A DNA stretch of 64,000 nt from Thinopyrum elongatum (GCA_011799875.1 CM022303.1:549213368-549277367), one strand, 5' to 3'; counted from the stretch's first letter, positions 45,077 through 56,799 are shown. The notes: generated from the sequence alone by a model not told the origin. A program made the numbers and translations.

Positions 45077-45759
45077 CTACTTCTTGTGATGCTTGCCGCT
45101 ACTGCTCTGCTTGTGGCTTGATTCGGCCTCGTCGATTTTTGGAACGAGGCACTTCCTCATGTCAACGATCCGCCTGTGCATCTCGTAGCATGTGTACACT
45201 CTCTTGGCCGCGAACCTGAGGTGAGGTTCATCCAGTTGCCACATCTAGGCCCCGTGCCAGGATACGGGACTTGTTCTGTTGGCATCCCGCTTCATCTTTT
45301 GTAGTAGGGGTCGATGATGGCCGAGGCGAGTTCAACCAGGGAGTCCTTCTTCGTGCTACCCCAGACCCTGTAGTGCTCATGGATTTCGACAAGGTTCTTG
45401 CAGGCCAAGCCCGTAACCATGAGCACTTTTACATCGTTGGAGGTTTCCACCGTAGCGAACTTGTAGTCGGTGCTGTTGACAAACCTGGCGAAACAGTCGC
45501 AAGGCTCTGTGGCCATGCGGTAGTGGTAGATGAGGACATGATGGAGCACGCACAACTGGGCAACGGCAACCTTCTGATCTTTGCTGGGATAACCGCCGGT
45601 GTACTGGAGGTCGATGTCGACCACCTTGTACTTGTCTCGAGCAAGCAACTGCTCCACGGTGTTGATGTAGTCCTCCACCACGGCCGGGTCGATGGTGTAC
45701 ACCACCGAGAGATCCGTCTCCCTGACATGGGTCTCCACTTTATGCTCGCCGAACTCCAT
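45077..45759 (-). pseudogene. Frameshifted second copy of the exonuclease-fold gene, in CACTA-2
   Basis: It is homologous to 35609-36286 over its full length, starting at the equivalent ATG (45757-45759). Motif I reads VVDIDLQY, again with Gln in place of the expected Glu. Motif II reads ATVETSNDVKVL. A 1-bp deletion after DPYYK at about 45293 shifts the frame to a stop at 45292. Homology continues in the other frame through a WMRK-equivalent segment (with a stop) and RFAAKRVYTCYEM, where the motif III acid is Arg, to the conserved SSGKHHKK end. It is inactive as a gene, but the shared Gln shows this substitution predates the split of the two copies. Confidence 0.82.
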
Positions 45760-45972
45760 TGCAGCGCCGCTAGATATCCTCTCTGTATGTGTCGTCGTGG
45801 GTGTGCTTGTTGTGTTGTGGGGCGAGATCGAAAGGTTGAAGAGACTATGGTTATAATGGCCGCGGGAATTAATGGGGAAGCCGTACGGCCTGGAATATCC
45901 ACATGCTCGGATGACAGTTCTAATTTGCAGCGTGTAACTCCATCGTGCCGCACGTAACTGCATCGTGGCGAC

Positions 45973-47573
45973 TGCAACTTCTTGAGCTTGCGTTGGTTTT
46001 TCCCTTAAAGAGGAAAGGGTGATGCAACAAAGTAGAGTAAGTATTTACCTTAGTTTTGGGAACCAAGGTATCAATCCAGTAGGAGACAAAACGCAAGTCA
46101 CCGAATACCTGCACAAACAAACACCAAACTTGCACCCAACGCGATAAGGGTTTGTCAATCCCTTCTCGGTTACTCGCAAAAGTGAGATCTGATAGAGATA
46201 GATAAACGGTAAAGTAAATATTTTTTTGGTATTTTTGTTTTATAGATTGGAAAGTAAAAGATTGCAAAATAGTAGATCGGAAACTCGTAGATTGGAAAGT
46301 AGAAGATTGTATGATGGAAAATAGACCCAAGGGCCATAGGTTTCACTAGAGGCTTCTCTCAAGATAGAAAATAATACGGTGGGTGAACAAATTACTGCCG
46401 AGCAATTGATAGAAAAGCGCAAAGTTATGACGATATCTAAGGCAATGATCATGAATATAGGCATCACGTCCGTGTCAAGTAGACCGAAACGATTCTGCAT
46501 CTACTACTATTACTCCACACATCGACCGACTCCTGCCTGCATCTAGAGTATTAAGTTCATGAAGAACAGAGTAACGCATTAAGAAAGATGACATGATGTA
46601 GAGGAATTAACTCAAGCAATATGATGAAAACCCCATCTTTTTATCCTCGATGGCAACAATACAATACGTGCCTTGCTGCCCCTACTGTCACTGGGAAAGG
46701 ACACCGCAAGATTGAACCCAAAGCTAAGCACTTCTCCCATTGCAAGAAAAACCAATCTAGTTGGCCAAACCAAATCGATAGTTCGAAGAGACTTGCAAAG
46801 ATATCAAATCATGCATAAAAGAATTCAGAGAAGATTCAAATAATATTCATAGATAAGCTGATCATAAATCCACAATTCATCGGATCTCGGCAAACACACT
46901 GCAAAAAAGTATTACATCGAATAGATCTCCAAGAACATCGAGGAGAACGTGGTATTGAGAATCAAAGAGAGAGAAGAAGCCATCTAGCTACTAGCTATGG
47001 ACCCGTAGGTCTGAGGTAAACTACTCACGCTTCATCGGAAGGGAAATGGTGTTGATGTAGAAGCCCTCCGTGATCGAATCCCCCTCCGGCAGGACGCCGG
47101 AAAAGGCCCCTAGATGGGATCTCATGGGTACAGAAGGTTGCGGCGGTGGAAAAGTCTTTTCGTGGATGCCTCTGGTGGTTTGGGCATATAAGAGTATATA
47201 TAGGCAAAAGAATTAGGTTAGGAGACGCACGAGGGGCCCACAGGGGTGGGGGGCGTGCCCTACCCCCCCGGGCGCGCCCTACGTCCTTGTGGCCACCTCG
47301 TGGCTTCCCTGACTTGCATTCCAAGTCCTCTGGTTTCCTTTTGGTCCAAGAAAGATCACCGCGAAAGTTTTATTCCGTTTGGACTCCGTTTGGTATTCCT
47401 TTTCTGCGAAACTCAAAAATAGGGAAAAAACAGGAACTGGCACTGGGCTCTAGGTTAATAGGTTAGTCCCAAAAATAATATAAAATAGCATATTAATGCA
47501 TATAAAACATCCAAAACAGATAATATAATAGCATGAAACAATCAAAAATTATAGATACGTTGGAGACGTATCA
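45973..47573 (-). mobile_element. Solo LTR 2, antisense, 1.6 kb
   Basis: It runs from TGCAACTTCTTGAGCTTG to TTGGAGACGTATCA (TG...CA), flanked by GCGAC (45968-45972) and GCGAT (47574-47578), a 5-bp duplication with one change. CACTA-1 shows the uninterrupted site CATGGCGATGCGCACGG at about 36487-36502. A TATA-like segment (TATATATAC on the minus strand) lies near 47200. There is no internal domain. Confidence 0.93.
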
Positions 47574-47578
47574 GCGAT

Positions 47579-48252
47579 GCGCACGGCGCAACTGCATGCA
47601 TATGGGCCCCTAACGTGATCGTGCGCGGGCCCCAACCGCTGGCAGAGCACATGTGCAGGGACGCGAGCAGAGCGCTCCGCGGTCGCCTCAATGGCGAGCA
47701 ACCATATATATGCATATAGCAGTTGAACACGCAAGGAAAAGTTGTCCACAAGTTGAGCGCGTGGAGGTACGCGAGCAGAGCGCGCCGCGGCGCCTAACGG
47801 CGAGTAGAGCACGCCGAGGGACGCGATCAGAGGCCGGCACAGTGATACGTGGCAAATAAGACGAACTGTGTGAGCGATGGCGGGGACATCAAGCACGAAT
47901 CAGATTAGAGTTGCGTGTGCGATACGTGACATACAGTTGATCCATCCGAGCTGTTTGTGATGGAATAAGCCGTGTGTGTTGTGGGCAAACGATTGCTGGT
48001 ATACAACCGTTTGCGATTAATGAATTCATCACCGACGGGTTCCCTAGTGTGGTCTGTGTGCGATGTGATATGTTCTATCTGCACAACATCTATGCTCTGT
48101 GTACAGAAGAATAGCATATATATACTTATAACAGGACATGATTGCAAAACCAAATTAAACATCCAATTACATTATATAACAAATACCATAAATATTGCAA
48201 GGTTCAAATTCCAGCATTACAAGGCCCAAATTCAAAGATTACAAGGTTCAAA
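47579..48252. other. CACTA-2 backbone between solo LTR and F-box pseudogene
   Basis: It continues the sequence seen in CACTA-1 at 36500-36900 (GCACGGCGCAACTGCATGCA, GGCGCCTAACGGCGAG, GCACAACATCTATGCTC). No gene recognised. Confidence 0.6.
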
Positions 48253-50057
48253 CTATCCAGACACATAAAATTCATCTTCTTCAGAATCTTTTTCATGCAT
48301 TATTTCTGTGAAAGGATCAGCCACCGAGAAGTCATATAGAGGCTCGATATAGTGACTTTTGAATAATCTGTCATATGAAGTTACAAACTGAAATTCAGCT
48401 TCTGCAGAGCCTTTTCCATTCAGCTGTACACGCCTGCGCTCTTTAGCAATCCATTCACTTCTGCGCAGTAAGTATAGGACAGACCTCATTACCTTGAGCA
48501 ACCTTGCTTTCTCAACAAAGAACCTGGAGAATTTAATTTCTGGTGTGGTGCCTCGGTACTCATTAAAAGTAATTTCTGTGAGATGAAGATCAAGGCATTC
48601 AATGGGATTGTTATATTCCCCAACATTTTCTACTTTCGGGCCTGCTAGTGTCTGCAAACGAAGACAACATATTAGTGCCTAGCTGCAGATTTGAACACTT
48701 TGGGCCTCTTTGATTTGCAGGATTTCTAAAATACACGAAAAGAGTGAAATGCCACCTTCAATTTTTTATGATAAACTTTTATCATGAAAGCATGTCGGGC
48801 GAAGGAATAAAACACGTACAACACTAGCATCTCAAAAAAAATATGTATTGAAATCCTCAAAATTTCCTTTAGAAATCATTCTACATTTGTCATTGTAATC
48901 ATGGGTAAAAGTAACAAAAAATTGTGCTCCATTGTGGTTAACAATTAACAGGAAAGGAGCATCACCTTGATGTATAGCTTCTCCATACAAGGAAAGCATC
49001 TAAGGAATCTAACAACTTCATCCAGATCAGGGCCGACAGATTGTAGTGCCAAGATCTACACTGTGCGCAGAGGCCGGGTCAAGCTTGTGGGAATCATTTT
49101 CTGGATGACAGGCAAACATATAGATCAACAAAAAATAGGTAAAATGTGCTGTCCAATAATATATAAGAAGGAGAAGAAGACTGTTCTACCTGAACGGATA
49201 ATGATCCAGTAACAAGTTCGTTGAATTCAGCACACGAATAGCCCAACACTGTCAATTTCGGTGCATGAATGACCCTGATTCTTGCTGGACCTAATTTATC
49301 AAGTACGTACAATCTCTCAAGGAAAGGTGCATTCTCAATGACCATATCGTGAAACACCTCAACTCACAGCCTTGGGCGGCACCAACAATGCACATAAATC
49401 GCACGAGCATTCGTCGAGGTGATGTGGAGGCTACTGAACCCATCCATCGCATGAAGACGAAGGTACTCGAGCACTGTACAGCCGACGAGCAGGCGCTCCA
49501 AATCCTCCTTCGAGATGCGAATGGCAATGAGCTCGAGGTGCTTAAGTTTAGGGAGATGAAGAGCGCGCGCGGCATCAATCCAGGGGAAAATGCACCGCCT
49601 GAATGTAGCACGGTGCAGCGTGGGCACGAGGCGGAGCACAGATGGCGGCAGCAAGCAAGGACCTCCAGCATGAAAGCTGGGCTCCTCGAGCCAATCCAGG
49701 GCTGGGGATAGGAACCAGTAGTGCAACCTGGGTTCGGTCTTGTTGTGGGGACTGAGCCTACCGATAGCAAGGCGTCTGACCGGCCCAGGGTGCGTGGTGA
49801 GGACGTGGGACAATGCGTCCAGGCGTTGCTGCTCCCCGCTGCAGAACTTGTGGTCGACGATGAGGTCCAGGGGGTGGAGTGCCAGAGGAGGCGCCACCGC
49901 CGCAAGAGGACAGTGGTCCGCATGTCATATTTGATGGGGAGGTGGGATATGATGGTTACCAACATGTCGTCGGGGAGGCTGCTGATGAAGTCCACGTTCG
50001 CCGGAGGCTCTTGCGGTTCTGGCTCGACCCGCCCCTACTTGTGGGCCGGCTCATCCT
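48253..50057 (-). pseudogene. F-box/FBD/LRR-type gene, three exons, inactivated
   Basis: Exon 1 (49190 to about 50057) starts near EMEDEPAHK, has an F-box (FISSLPDDMLVTIISHLPIK, then RTTVLLRRWRLLW) and leucine-rich sequence such as ALHLPKLKHLELIAIRISKE. Exon 2 (48966-49100) encodes LALQSVGPDLDEVVRFLRCF. Exon 3 (48253-48651) is FBD-like, with NPIECLDLHLTEITFNEYRG and SEWIAKERRRVQL. GT/AG sites fit the usual FBD gene structure. F-box proteins recruit targets to SCF ubiquitin ligases. Defects: TAG shortly after the presumed start, a frameshift near 49875 just after the F-box, and TAG in exon 2 (about 49060). It lies inside CACTA-2, so it is a captured and decayed host gene, or one the element surrounded. 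Confidence 0.87.
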
Positions 50058-50439
50058 CCATCTCGCAGCAGGCGGCGATCCTCGGCGGCGGTGCTTGTAG
50101 ATGAGAATGGAGGACTGTTCTACGTACCTTCTCGAGGCGGCCGAAACAAAAGTCCAAAACCAGCAATAAATTGCAACGCTCGTGGCTCGCTTCCCGGTAT
50201 GGTGAGCGTGCGCGGCAGACTGCTCACAGTCGTCCCGTCTAATCAAAAAGCTGCCCGCGGTAGTAAATGGTTAGTTGAACGCCCACGGTTGGACTAATAC
50301 GACCATTTGTGATAATAACATGGTGGCGATTTGTTAAAAATGCCTAGGAAAATCAATGTATAAAAAGGCGAAACAAACCCTGAATAATTTCATATGTTTA
50401 GCACAGTTGCATTTTGCCTCTGTAAAATAAATCAAGGCG

Positions 50440-51150
50440 GGAAGATACAACGTATGTCATTTCGCACACAGATCATGTGACCAGGTTCCCTTGGAACCAT
50501 GAGGCTTCTTGATAGAAGCTCCGGTTTGTGTGTCAGAAAATATGGGTCAAAGCCGAGTTGAAAAGGGCAGCAATATCTAACCCTAGCTTACAGAAGGTAC
50601 AAAAGCACAATGATTAATTGTTCATCAGGTTTACACAAAATCCAGATTGAACAGGACAATAACAACTAACTCAACCAAAGTTTTCAGCAGTCACAATCAA
50701 ATGGATCGGTCTGATCCATAAAATAAAGATCCTGGGCCAGAAAATCTACTGGTACATGAAGACAAGTTGTTGTAAATAGAAGCCGGGCATGTTCAGTCTA
50801 TTTGTGTCCATATGACACCACGATAAGTTTCATGAAGCCGGGCATGAATTTCAACTTAGTTTTGAAAAAAAATATCACAGTCTATTGGTGTCCATATGAC
50901 ACCACGATAAGTTTCATGAATTTCAAATTAGTTTTGGATTTACAGGATTTTAAAATCAAGATTCTCGATGTTAGAAATTTCTTGCATGGGGACTAAACAT
51001 GCACCCAGGGACACGTACACATATGATTTTGCAATCCATTTTCGTGCACTATCACGGGTCTCATATAGATCAAATTTGATTTCTGCACATTAAATCCTTG
51101 GGAAATCAATCAATGTATAAAAACAGACAAATGTTATCTATATTTTTTTT
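50440..51150. repeat. Diverged CACTA-type repeat patch with a direct duplication
   Basis: GTGTCCATATGACACCACGA with AAGTTTCATGAA occurs at about 50806 and 50889. GGAACCATGAGGCTTCTTGA with GCTCCGGTTTGTGTG at about 50489-50535 resembles the 503-bp CACTA-1 unit. No coding sequence. Confidence 0.65.
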
Positions 51151-52659
51151 AATTTTTAACACTAAACTCCTTTGGTCACATGTTCGCTACAGAAAAAGTT
51201 TGACATGCATCTTTGGGCCACATGCACGCGGTGGTCCTAGGACACTCACTCACGTGTGACACTCTTTGTGGGCCCGAGGGATCGCCGTCCAGCACTATGA
51301 CATGCAGTGAGAGAGGTTAATTTGACCAACAAGGATTGTCATTTTTTGGTTTTTGTTACGTACGGGTAGGAGTATATATATATAGTATGTGTTGAAGAGG
51401 GTGGCTGAGGGCAACATATACTACGCGTCATATAGGACAGTCACTTGCGTGCGATGCTTCCATCCGTGGGCCCATGAGGTTGTCCTCCGTCACTTTGACC
51501 CAACAAGGACGTTTCTTTTTGGGTTGTGTTGCGGTAGGAGTATATAGTATGTGTCGAAGAGGGGAGGAGGGGGCCGGGGCAGCACATACTACGTACACAC
51601 ACGTCATGAACGATCTCGCTCCGTGTGGGGACTTTTCGGTTTCCGAGGCAGGTGCCACAAAGAAGTTGTGCATATTGGGTATTAAAAACATCACCAACAC
51701 ATTGGGCCACGTGCAGATGATGGTTGTCGCTCATTCGCTTGTGACGCTTCCCTCCATGGGCCCGCGAGGTCGTCGTCCATCTAATATATGACACAACGAG
51801 AAAGGTAATTTGACGAACAAGGAGGATTATTTTCGGGTTGTGTTACAGTACGTAGGAGTATATATTACGCGTCGAAGAGGGGAGGGGGCAGCATATATAT
51901 ACTAGGTGTCATGAAGCTCGGTTCGTGTGGGGGAATTAAAGGTTTCTGAGGCAGGTGCCACATCAAAGTTCTGCATATATATTAGGTATTCAAACATCAC
52001 AACCACACATCTCCATACATGTGTTTGGCCCACAAGCAAGTGATGGCGGTTGTCCTCTAGCACTCACTCACGGGGTTATCGGCGAGATGCTTCGTCCATC
52101 TCTGTGTGCCTGCTTGGTCAATCACTTTGAACGATAGCGAAAGAGGTTAATTTGACTTATAATTAGGAGGGGATTAAATTTTGGTTCGTCTTATATGGTA
52201 CGGTACATGCATGTCATGATGTGAGAGATAACATATTATATTTTGAGTGCATGTGTGCACACGAATCCCTTCCACCGGGTCGAAGGGGGGAGGAGGGCAA
52301 GCACGTGACGCGTCATGAACCAAATATGTGTGGGGACTGTGCGATTTTCGATGCATGCATGCGCCACATCAAAATGTCATGCTTTTGGTATTCAAACATA
52401 TATGCATGCATCACGCATGTCCATACATATGTTTGGGGCACATGCATGCAGTGGTTATCTTTGGACACTCTCCCTCGCTTGGTTATCATCGACAACCTAT
52501 ATATTCATGGGCCCGCGTGGACGTCCATCACTTCGACCAACAACGCAAGAGAGGTTACCAAGGTCGATTCTTCTTGTCTTGGTTCGCGTTACCGTATAGT
52601 CGTACGACGATCATGGTGAGATTCGAGACCTAAGTTCGAGGGCTTGCATACACATGAAT

Positions 52660-52662
<3 letters not shown>

Positions 52663-52700
<38 letters not shown>
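52663..52700. repeat. (TA)19 microsatellite
   Basis: Uninterrupted TA dinucleotides within one unit of the CACTA-2 array. Confidence 0.95.
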
Positions 52701-52703
<3 letters not shown>

Positions 52704-53179
52704 TACGCGTTGTGAAACCTCGCTCCATGGTGGGACTTTCCGGTTCCAAAAGCACGGTACCACATCAAAGTTGTGCATTGGGTATATTCAAACACCACAT
52801 GACACTTCATACATATGTTTGCATTGGGCCACATGCACGCAGTGGTTGTCTTCAGGCACTCCCTCGCGTGGTTATCGGCGACAAGCTAGCCTATTTTGTG
52901 GGGCCGCGTGTGGACTTCCATGCATGACTTTGACCCAACAACAAGAGAGGTTATACAACCAAGGTGGTGATTCTTCTTGGTCAGTCTTACAATACGCCTT
53001 GGTGAGATGCCCCCTCCCACCGACTCAAAGTGTGTGTGTGTGTGGGGGGGGGGGGTGGCACAGTACTACTTCGCACTAGATGAACCTCCGTGGGGTCGGG
53101 GATGTCTGGTTAATTTGCGATGCACATGTGCCACATCAAATTTGTGATTTGGTTATTTAAATATCACGCACCACATCAT

Positions 53180-53182
<3 letters not shown>

Positions 53183-53226
<44 letters not shown>
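53183..53226. repeat. (AC)22 microsatellite
   Basis: Uninterrupted AC dinucleotides within another unit of the CACTA-2 array. G-runs at 53044-53055, 53331-53340 and 53475-53485 accompany GT tracts nearby. Confidence 0.95.
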
Positions 53227-53227
<1 letters not shown>

Positions 53228-53799
53228 CGGGCCACCCCGCAGGTGTGGTTCGTATGTGGTCTCACCCATCTAACGCCAGAAGAACACATCAGTGGGCCCG
53301 CACATGGTCCACATTTGATCGGAAGCAAAGGGGGGGGGGGTTGACCATGATGTACTCCTTTCGGCTTTGTGTTACGGTAGGGTGAGATGTCAGACCTAGC
53401 TATTTGGGGGCATGCATTCATACCTAGGATTCCCCTCCCGCCAACACGATTACACGAAGTGTGTGTGTGTGTTGGGGGGGGGGGGTAGCAATAATAACAT
53501 GCGCTTTGTGCGACAGGTGCCACATCAAAGTTGTGCATTGGGTATTTGAACACCAAACCACCCTTTTCATACATATATTTGGTCCACATGCAAGTGCGTT
53601 CGTGTTCTGACCCTTTCCCGCGTTTTTTCGCCAAATTTATAAACAGCAGACGAGTCGAACGCAGCAACCGTCTGCGATAGGGTACGAAACGGACACGGTT
53701 CCGTAGGACTACCCGTGTGCCGCGCCCCTGCCCCTGTCACTCACATGATCACAGTAGATTGGGCTCCACGAGGCTTCCCTCCCCCTCTCGGAAATATCT

Positions 53800-54145
53800 A
53801 CTCCCTCGCAATCTCGAAAATATCTACCCGCCTAGATGGTTTTTCTGTTTGATAGCACACGATTAGTATGTGTGGACCATGTGCGATGTCTGTTACTCCC
53901 GCTCTGCTTCAATCAGTAGATCCAAATTTTCAGTAGCCCCAGAATTTTACTCCCGCCTGCATCCCTCGCAATCTCAAAAATATCTGCTCGGCTGGAGTGG
54001 TTTTCTGTTTGATAGCACACGATTATTATGTTTTAACCGTGTGTGACGCTCATTACTCCCGCCCTGCTCTGCTTCAATCCCTTGATCCAAATTTTCGGTA
54101 GCCACGCCAGTTTACTCCCGCCTAGTAAAATTTTTAGTACCCGCG
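53800..54145. repeat. Tandem duplication of about 170 bp in CACTA-2
   Basis: CTCGCAATCTCGAAAATATC ... GGTTTTTCTGTTTGATAGCA ... GCTTCAATCAGTAGATCC ... ACTCCCGCCT is repeated once with moderate divergence (second copy from about 53970). Confidence 0.8.
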
Positions 54146-55153
54146 ACATTTCCTCAAACACCACCTTGGACCCCCTCCACACACACACCCCAAATCCTTC
54201 GTTCACCCCAAATCCCCCGCTCACACACATACACACCGCCCCTCTCTCGCTCGAAACCTAGCTAGGTCACCGCCGCACTGCCTCCATCGTCAACCTCTGC
54301 CGGTTTGCCCGTGCAGTTTACCCATCGATATACATACCCTCACCGCCCTGAGTTTCTTAGATGACACCTGCGAAACGCCCCATTTCCCATAGATCCCCAT
54401 CCCCACCCCCTCCCCCACTCTAGAGCATCACAGCCTAAGCCCTGCTACGCTTCCCAGGGAGCTCGAGGTGGCCGCCGAGGAATCTGACGACGATGAATGG
54501 ACTTGGATTGAGCCTTTCAATCAGCGGGCTAGAGTATTCTGGCATGTCGTGGATGCCGGCTACGACATCGAGGTCGTCGACAACGACGGCTTGACGCGGG
54601 CTATGTCACAGGTTAAGTTGCCCACCCCGACCCTTCGAGTTCGACAGCCGTCGATCTCATCGATGGCCCTGCCGCTGATATCCTGTGGCTCGTTACGAAC
54701 AATTTGCCATCCTTCATCGCCATGGAGCCCCTTTTGCCATTTCTAAAGGACACGTTCTGCGATGCTGGCTTGGGATCCTCAGCTGGCAAGTCAGACCTCA
54801 TCGACGGCGACCACAAGGAGGAGTCAATCTGTGACAAGTGAGGAAACCCATGATTTGTTTTCTCGAACCCCTTTTGTAGTGAGAACCTGTCCAGTATTTA
54901 TTGCTATATTTGGTTGTTTGCATTACGCCTTGTTTATTTCTACGGTTTTTGGTTGTTCGGTTGTTTGTAGTTAGCATATGTCCAGTTTCAATTGCCATCT
55001 TTGGTTGTTCGTAGTATGCCTTGTTTATTTCAGCTATTCACAGTGTGATGTTCTATATGTGCTAGTATGAACTGTGCAGTTCAATTTCATCAATACCAAT
55101 TTTAACAATAGCTCTATGAATGACTATATTTGGTTGCTGTTAAGCATGTTGTA

Positions 55154-55409
55154 CTCCCTCCGAATCTTTTTAGTTCGCATATAAGATTTGTCTAAAGTCA
55201 AGCCTCGTAAAGTTTGACCAACTTTATAGAAAAAATACCAACATTCACAATATGAAATCAATATCAGTAGATGTGTCATGACTTAAATTTTCATATTCTA
55301 TAACTTTAGCATGGTAGATGTTGATATTTTTCTCATATAAATAAGGTCAGACTTTATGAAGTTTGACTTGAGACAATTCTTATATGCAGAGTAAAAGGAC
55401 CGGAGGGAG
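55154..55409. mobile_element. Stowaway MITE, 256 bp
   Basis: The ends CTCCCTCCGAATC and GGACCGGAGGGAG are inverted, flanked by TA (55152-55153 and 55410-55411). Inside, AAGTTTGACCAACTTTATAG and CTTTATGAAGTTTGACTTG are inverted. Same family as the degenerate copy in RGP1 intron 4. It sits in an intron-like stretch of the B3 remnant. Confidence 0.93.
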
Positions 55410-55411
55410 TA

Positions 55412-56038
55412 TTTAACACGCCTTTCCATTTGATTTAACAATGGCACTGTTTGGATATTCTAACTTAGCTAGAGGTTAGAGTTAGTTTCTAGCTCATGAC
55501 AGTTAAAAGGGAGAGAGAGAGATTGGTGGAATAGTTGATTCTATTGCTTGAGCCTCGTGGGCATATATATAGGAGTACATGGTCATCTTGGAGTACAAGT
55601 CAAGGTAGAATAAATCCTATGATATCCTATGTTTCCTAAATAACAATGATACTCAACAATGACTAACCCTAAACTAACTCTAGCCAAAGAGGTGTTTGGG
55701 TGACAGGGTTAGATTGACAATAAATGCACTCGGAGAACTAGTCCCAATTAGCACCTCTTGGGTGGGATAGTTGTTTTGGGTGGGTTAGACGCAACTAGCT
55801 GAAACTAGCCCTCATGTTTGGATACTTTAGGGCTATTTGAGCCCAAACTAGCTCAAACTAACTCTAACCCATGGATCCAAACAGGGCCATAACTAGTGTA
55901 CTTAGACCTGCACAATACAAGTTTGAATTACTATGTTTGCTTGTTTTTAAATATTAGGCATGTTGCAGTTAATAACACACCTTTCCACTTCTTGTTTTTA
56001 AATATTAGGTATTTAATAATTTGGCCTTGCACATGTAG
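55412..56038. other. Non-coding spacer or intron of the B3 remnant
   Basis: AT-rich. Repeated AACTAGCTCAAACTAACTCT / CTAACTTAGCTAGAGG words at about 55455-55890 suggest a small, diverged inverted-repeat insertion with CCATGGATCCAAACAGGGCC at one end, but its limits are unclear. Confidence 0.45.
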
Positions 56039-56799
56039 GTCCTGCTGTCAGAGGTTTTGACCCACTGTTCGACCCTTTTTGCAAATGGGGAAATGAGTTA
56101 TCCATGAATATTAGTCAAGTCAAGAAACTCAGAAAGATTGTTAGGATAAAGAAATTAGCGGCAAAAAACAACAAGATCTTTGTCTGCACAATGAAGAAGA
56201 CATCAGTTCACTACAGGATGGTACTAACTATTATACCTTGGCTTTTAAATTCCTTTGCCCCATTTCCAATCTAGAGAAGATATTTATGCACAACCTTGTT
56301 TTCAGGCCTTTCCAAAGCAGTTCACTGATGATTACCTCTCAAACCACCTGTATGGTCAGGAGGCGAGGAAGGTATTTATACAACACCCATGGTTCAATGT
56401 TGAAGTCTTCCTGAAGAGGATGAAGGATGGACAGTCAATCATCCACAGGCACTGGCCTAAAGTTGCAAAGACCTTCAACATCAATGAAGGCTCAGTATTC
56501 GCCTTCCACTTCAGCAGTTTTCCAGATGAGATTCATCTGTCTATGTACCGTCTATGATGCTAATTTCGAAAGGTTATAGATGTTGCATGTGAAACTTGGT
56601 GCTGGTGCAGTTGTGTAATGGGGTAGCTGAGTGCTGACGCTATATGATGTTGTACTCTGATGTATTTCAATTATGAAATCCTGCTTCCTTAATACGAAAA
56701 TGAAAAATATTGTGTGTGCTTAATATGAAATGTCAATTATAGTAATAAATGGATTATTAATAATAGGACAATTAGCCTGCTAATGGCCGATTAGCCTGC

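Larger units (their letters stand above)
51240..53680. repeat. CACTA-2 degenerate tandem array, about 300-410-bp units
   Basis: GTGCCACATCAAAGTTGTGC-type landmarks recur near 51651, 51955, 52361, 52758, 53129 and 53517. Each is followed by CATACAT(A/G)TGTTTGG, TGGGCC(C)ACATGC, GGGCCCGCGAGGTCGTCGTC-like and CTTTGACCCAACAACGA-like segments. Units differ widely in length through microsatellites and indels. Open frames here are accidental. Confidence 0.85.
54433..56557 (+). pseudogene. B3 domain-like gene remnant inside CACTA-2
   Basis: The 3' exons encode a B3-type DNA-binding fold: exon 56039-56220 (LRKIVRIKKLAAKNNKIFVC, TMKKTSVHYRM) joins in phase across a GT/AG intron to 56306-56557. That exon has AFPKQFTDDYLSNHLY, WFNVEVFLKRMKDGQSIIHR, FNINEGSVFAFHFSSFPDEI and terminal HLSMYRL. 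The spacing of the wN.V.l segment, the EG.vF.F turn and the final HLS.YR strand is characteristic of plant B3 factors. Upstream, 54468-54840 has acidic coding sequence (ESDDDEWTWIEPFNQRARVF), then a frame break near 54610. Another frame gives ADILWLVTNNLPSFIAMEP and ends at a stop at about 54840. A Stowaway MITE and other sequence lie between. The B3 part may still be open; the gene as a whole looks broken. Confidence 0.7.

Noticed and set aside
49291..49995. Intact F-box protein of 234 aa
   Set aside because: It starts at GTG. The sequence after the F-box is frameshifted nonsense, while the real leucine-rich continuation is in another frame.
52589..52834. 81-aa frame containing an IYIYIY run
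   Set aside because: The run is translated (TA)19 microsatellite.
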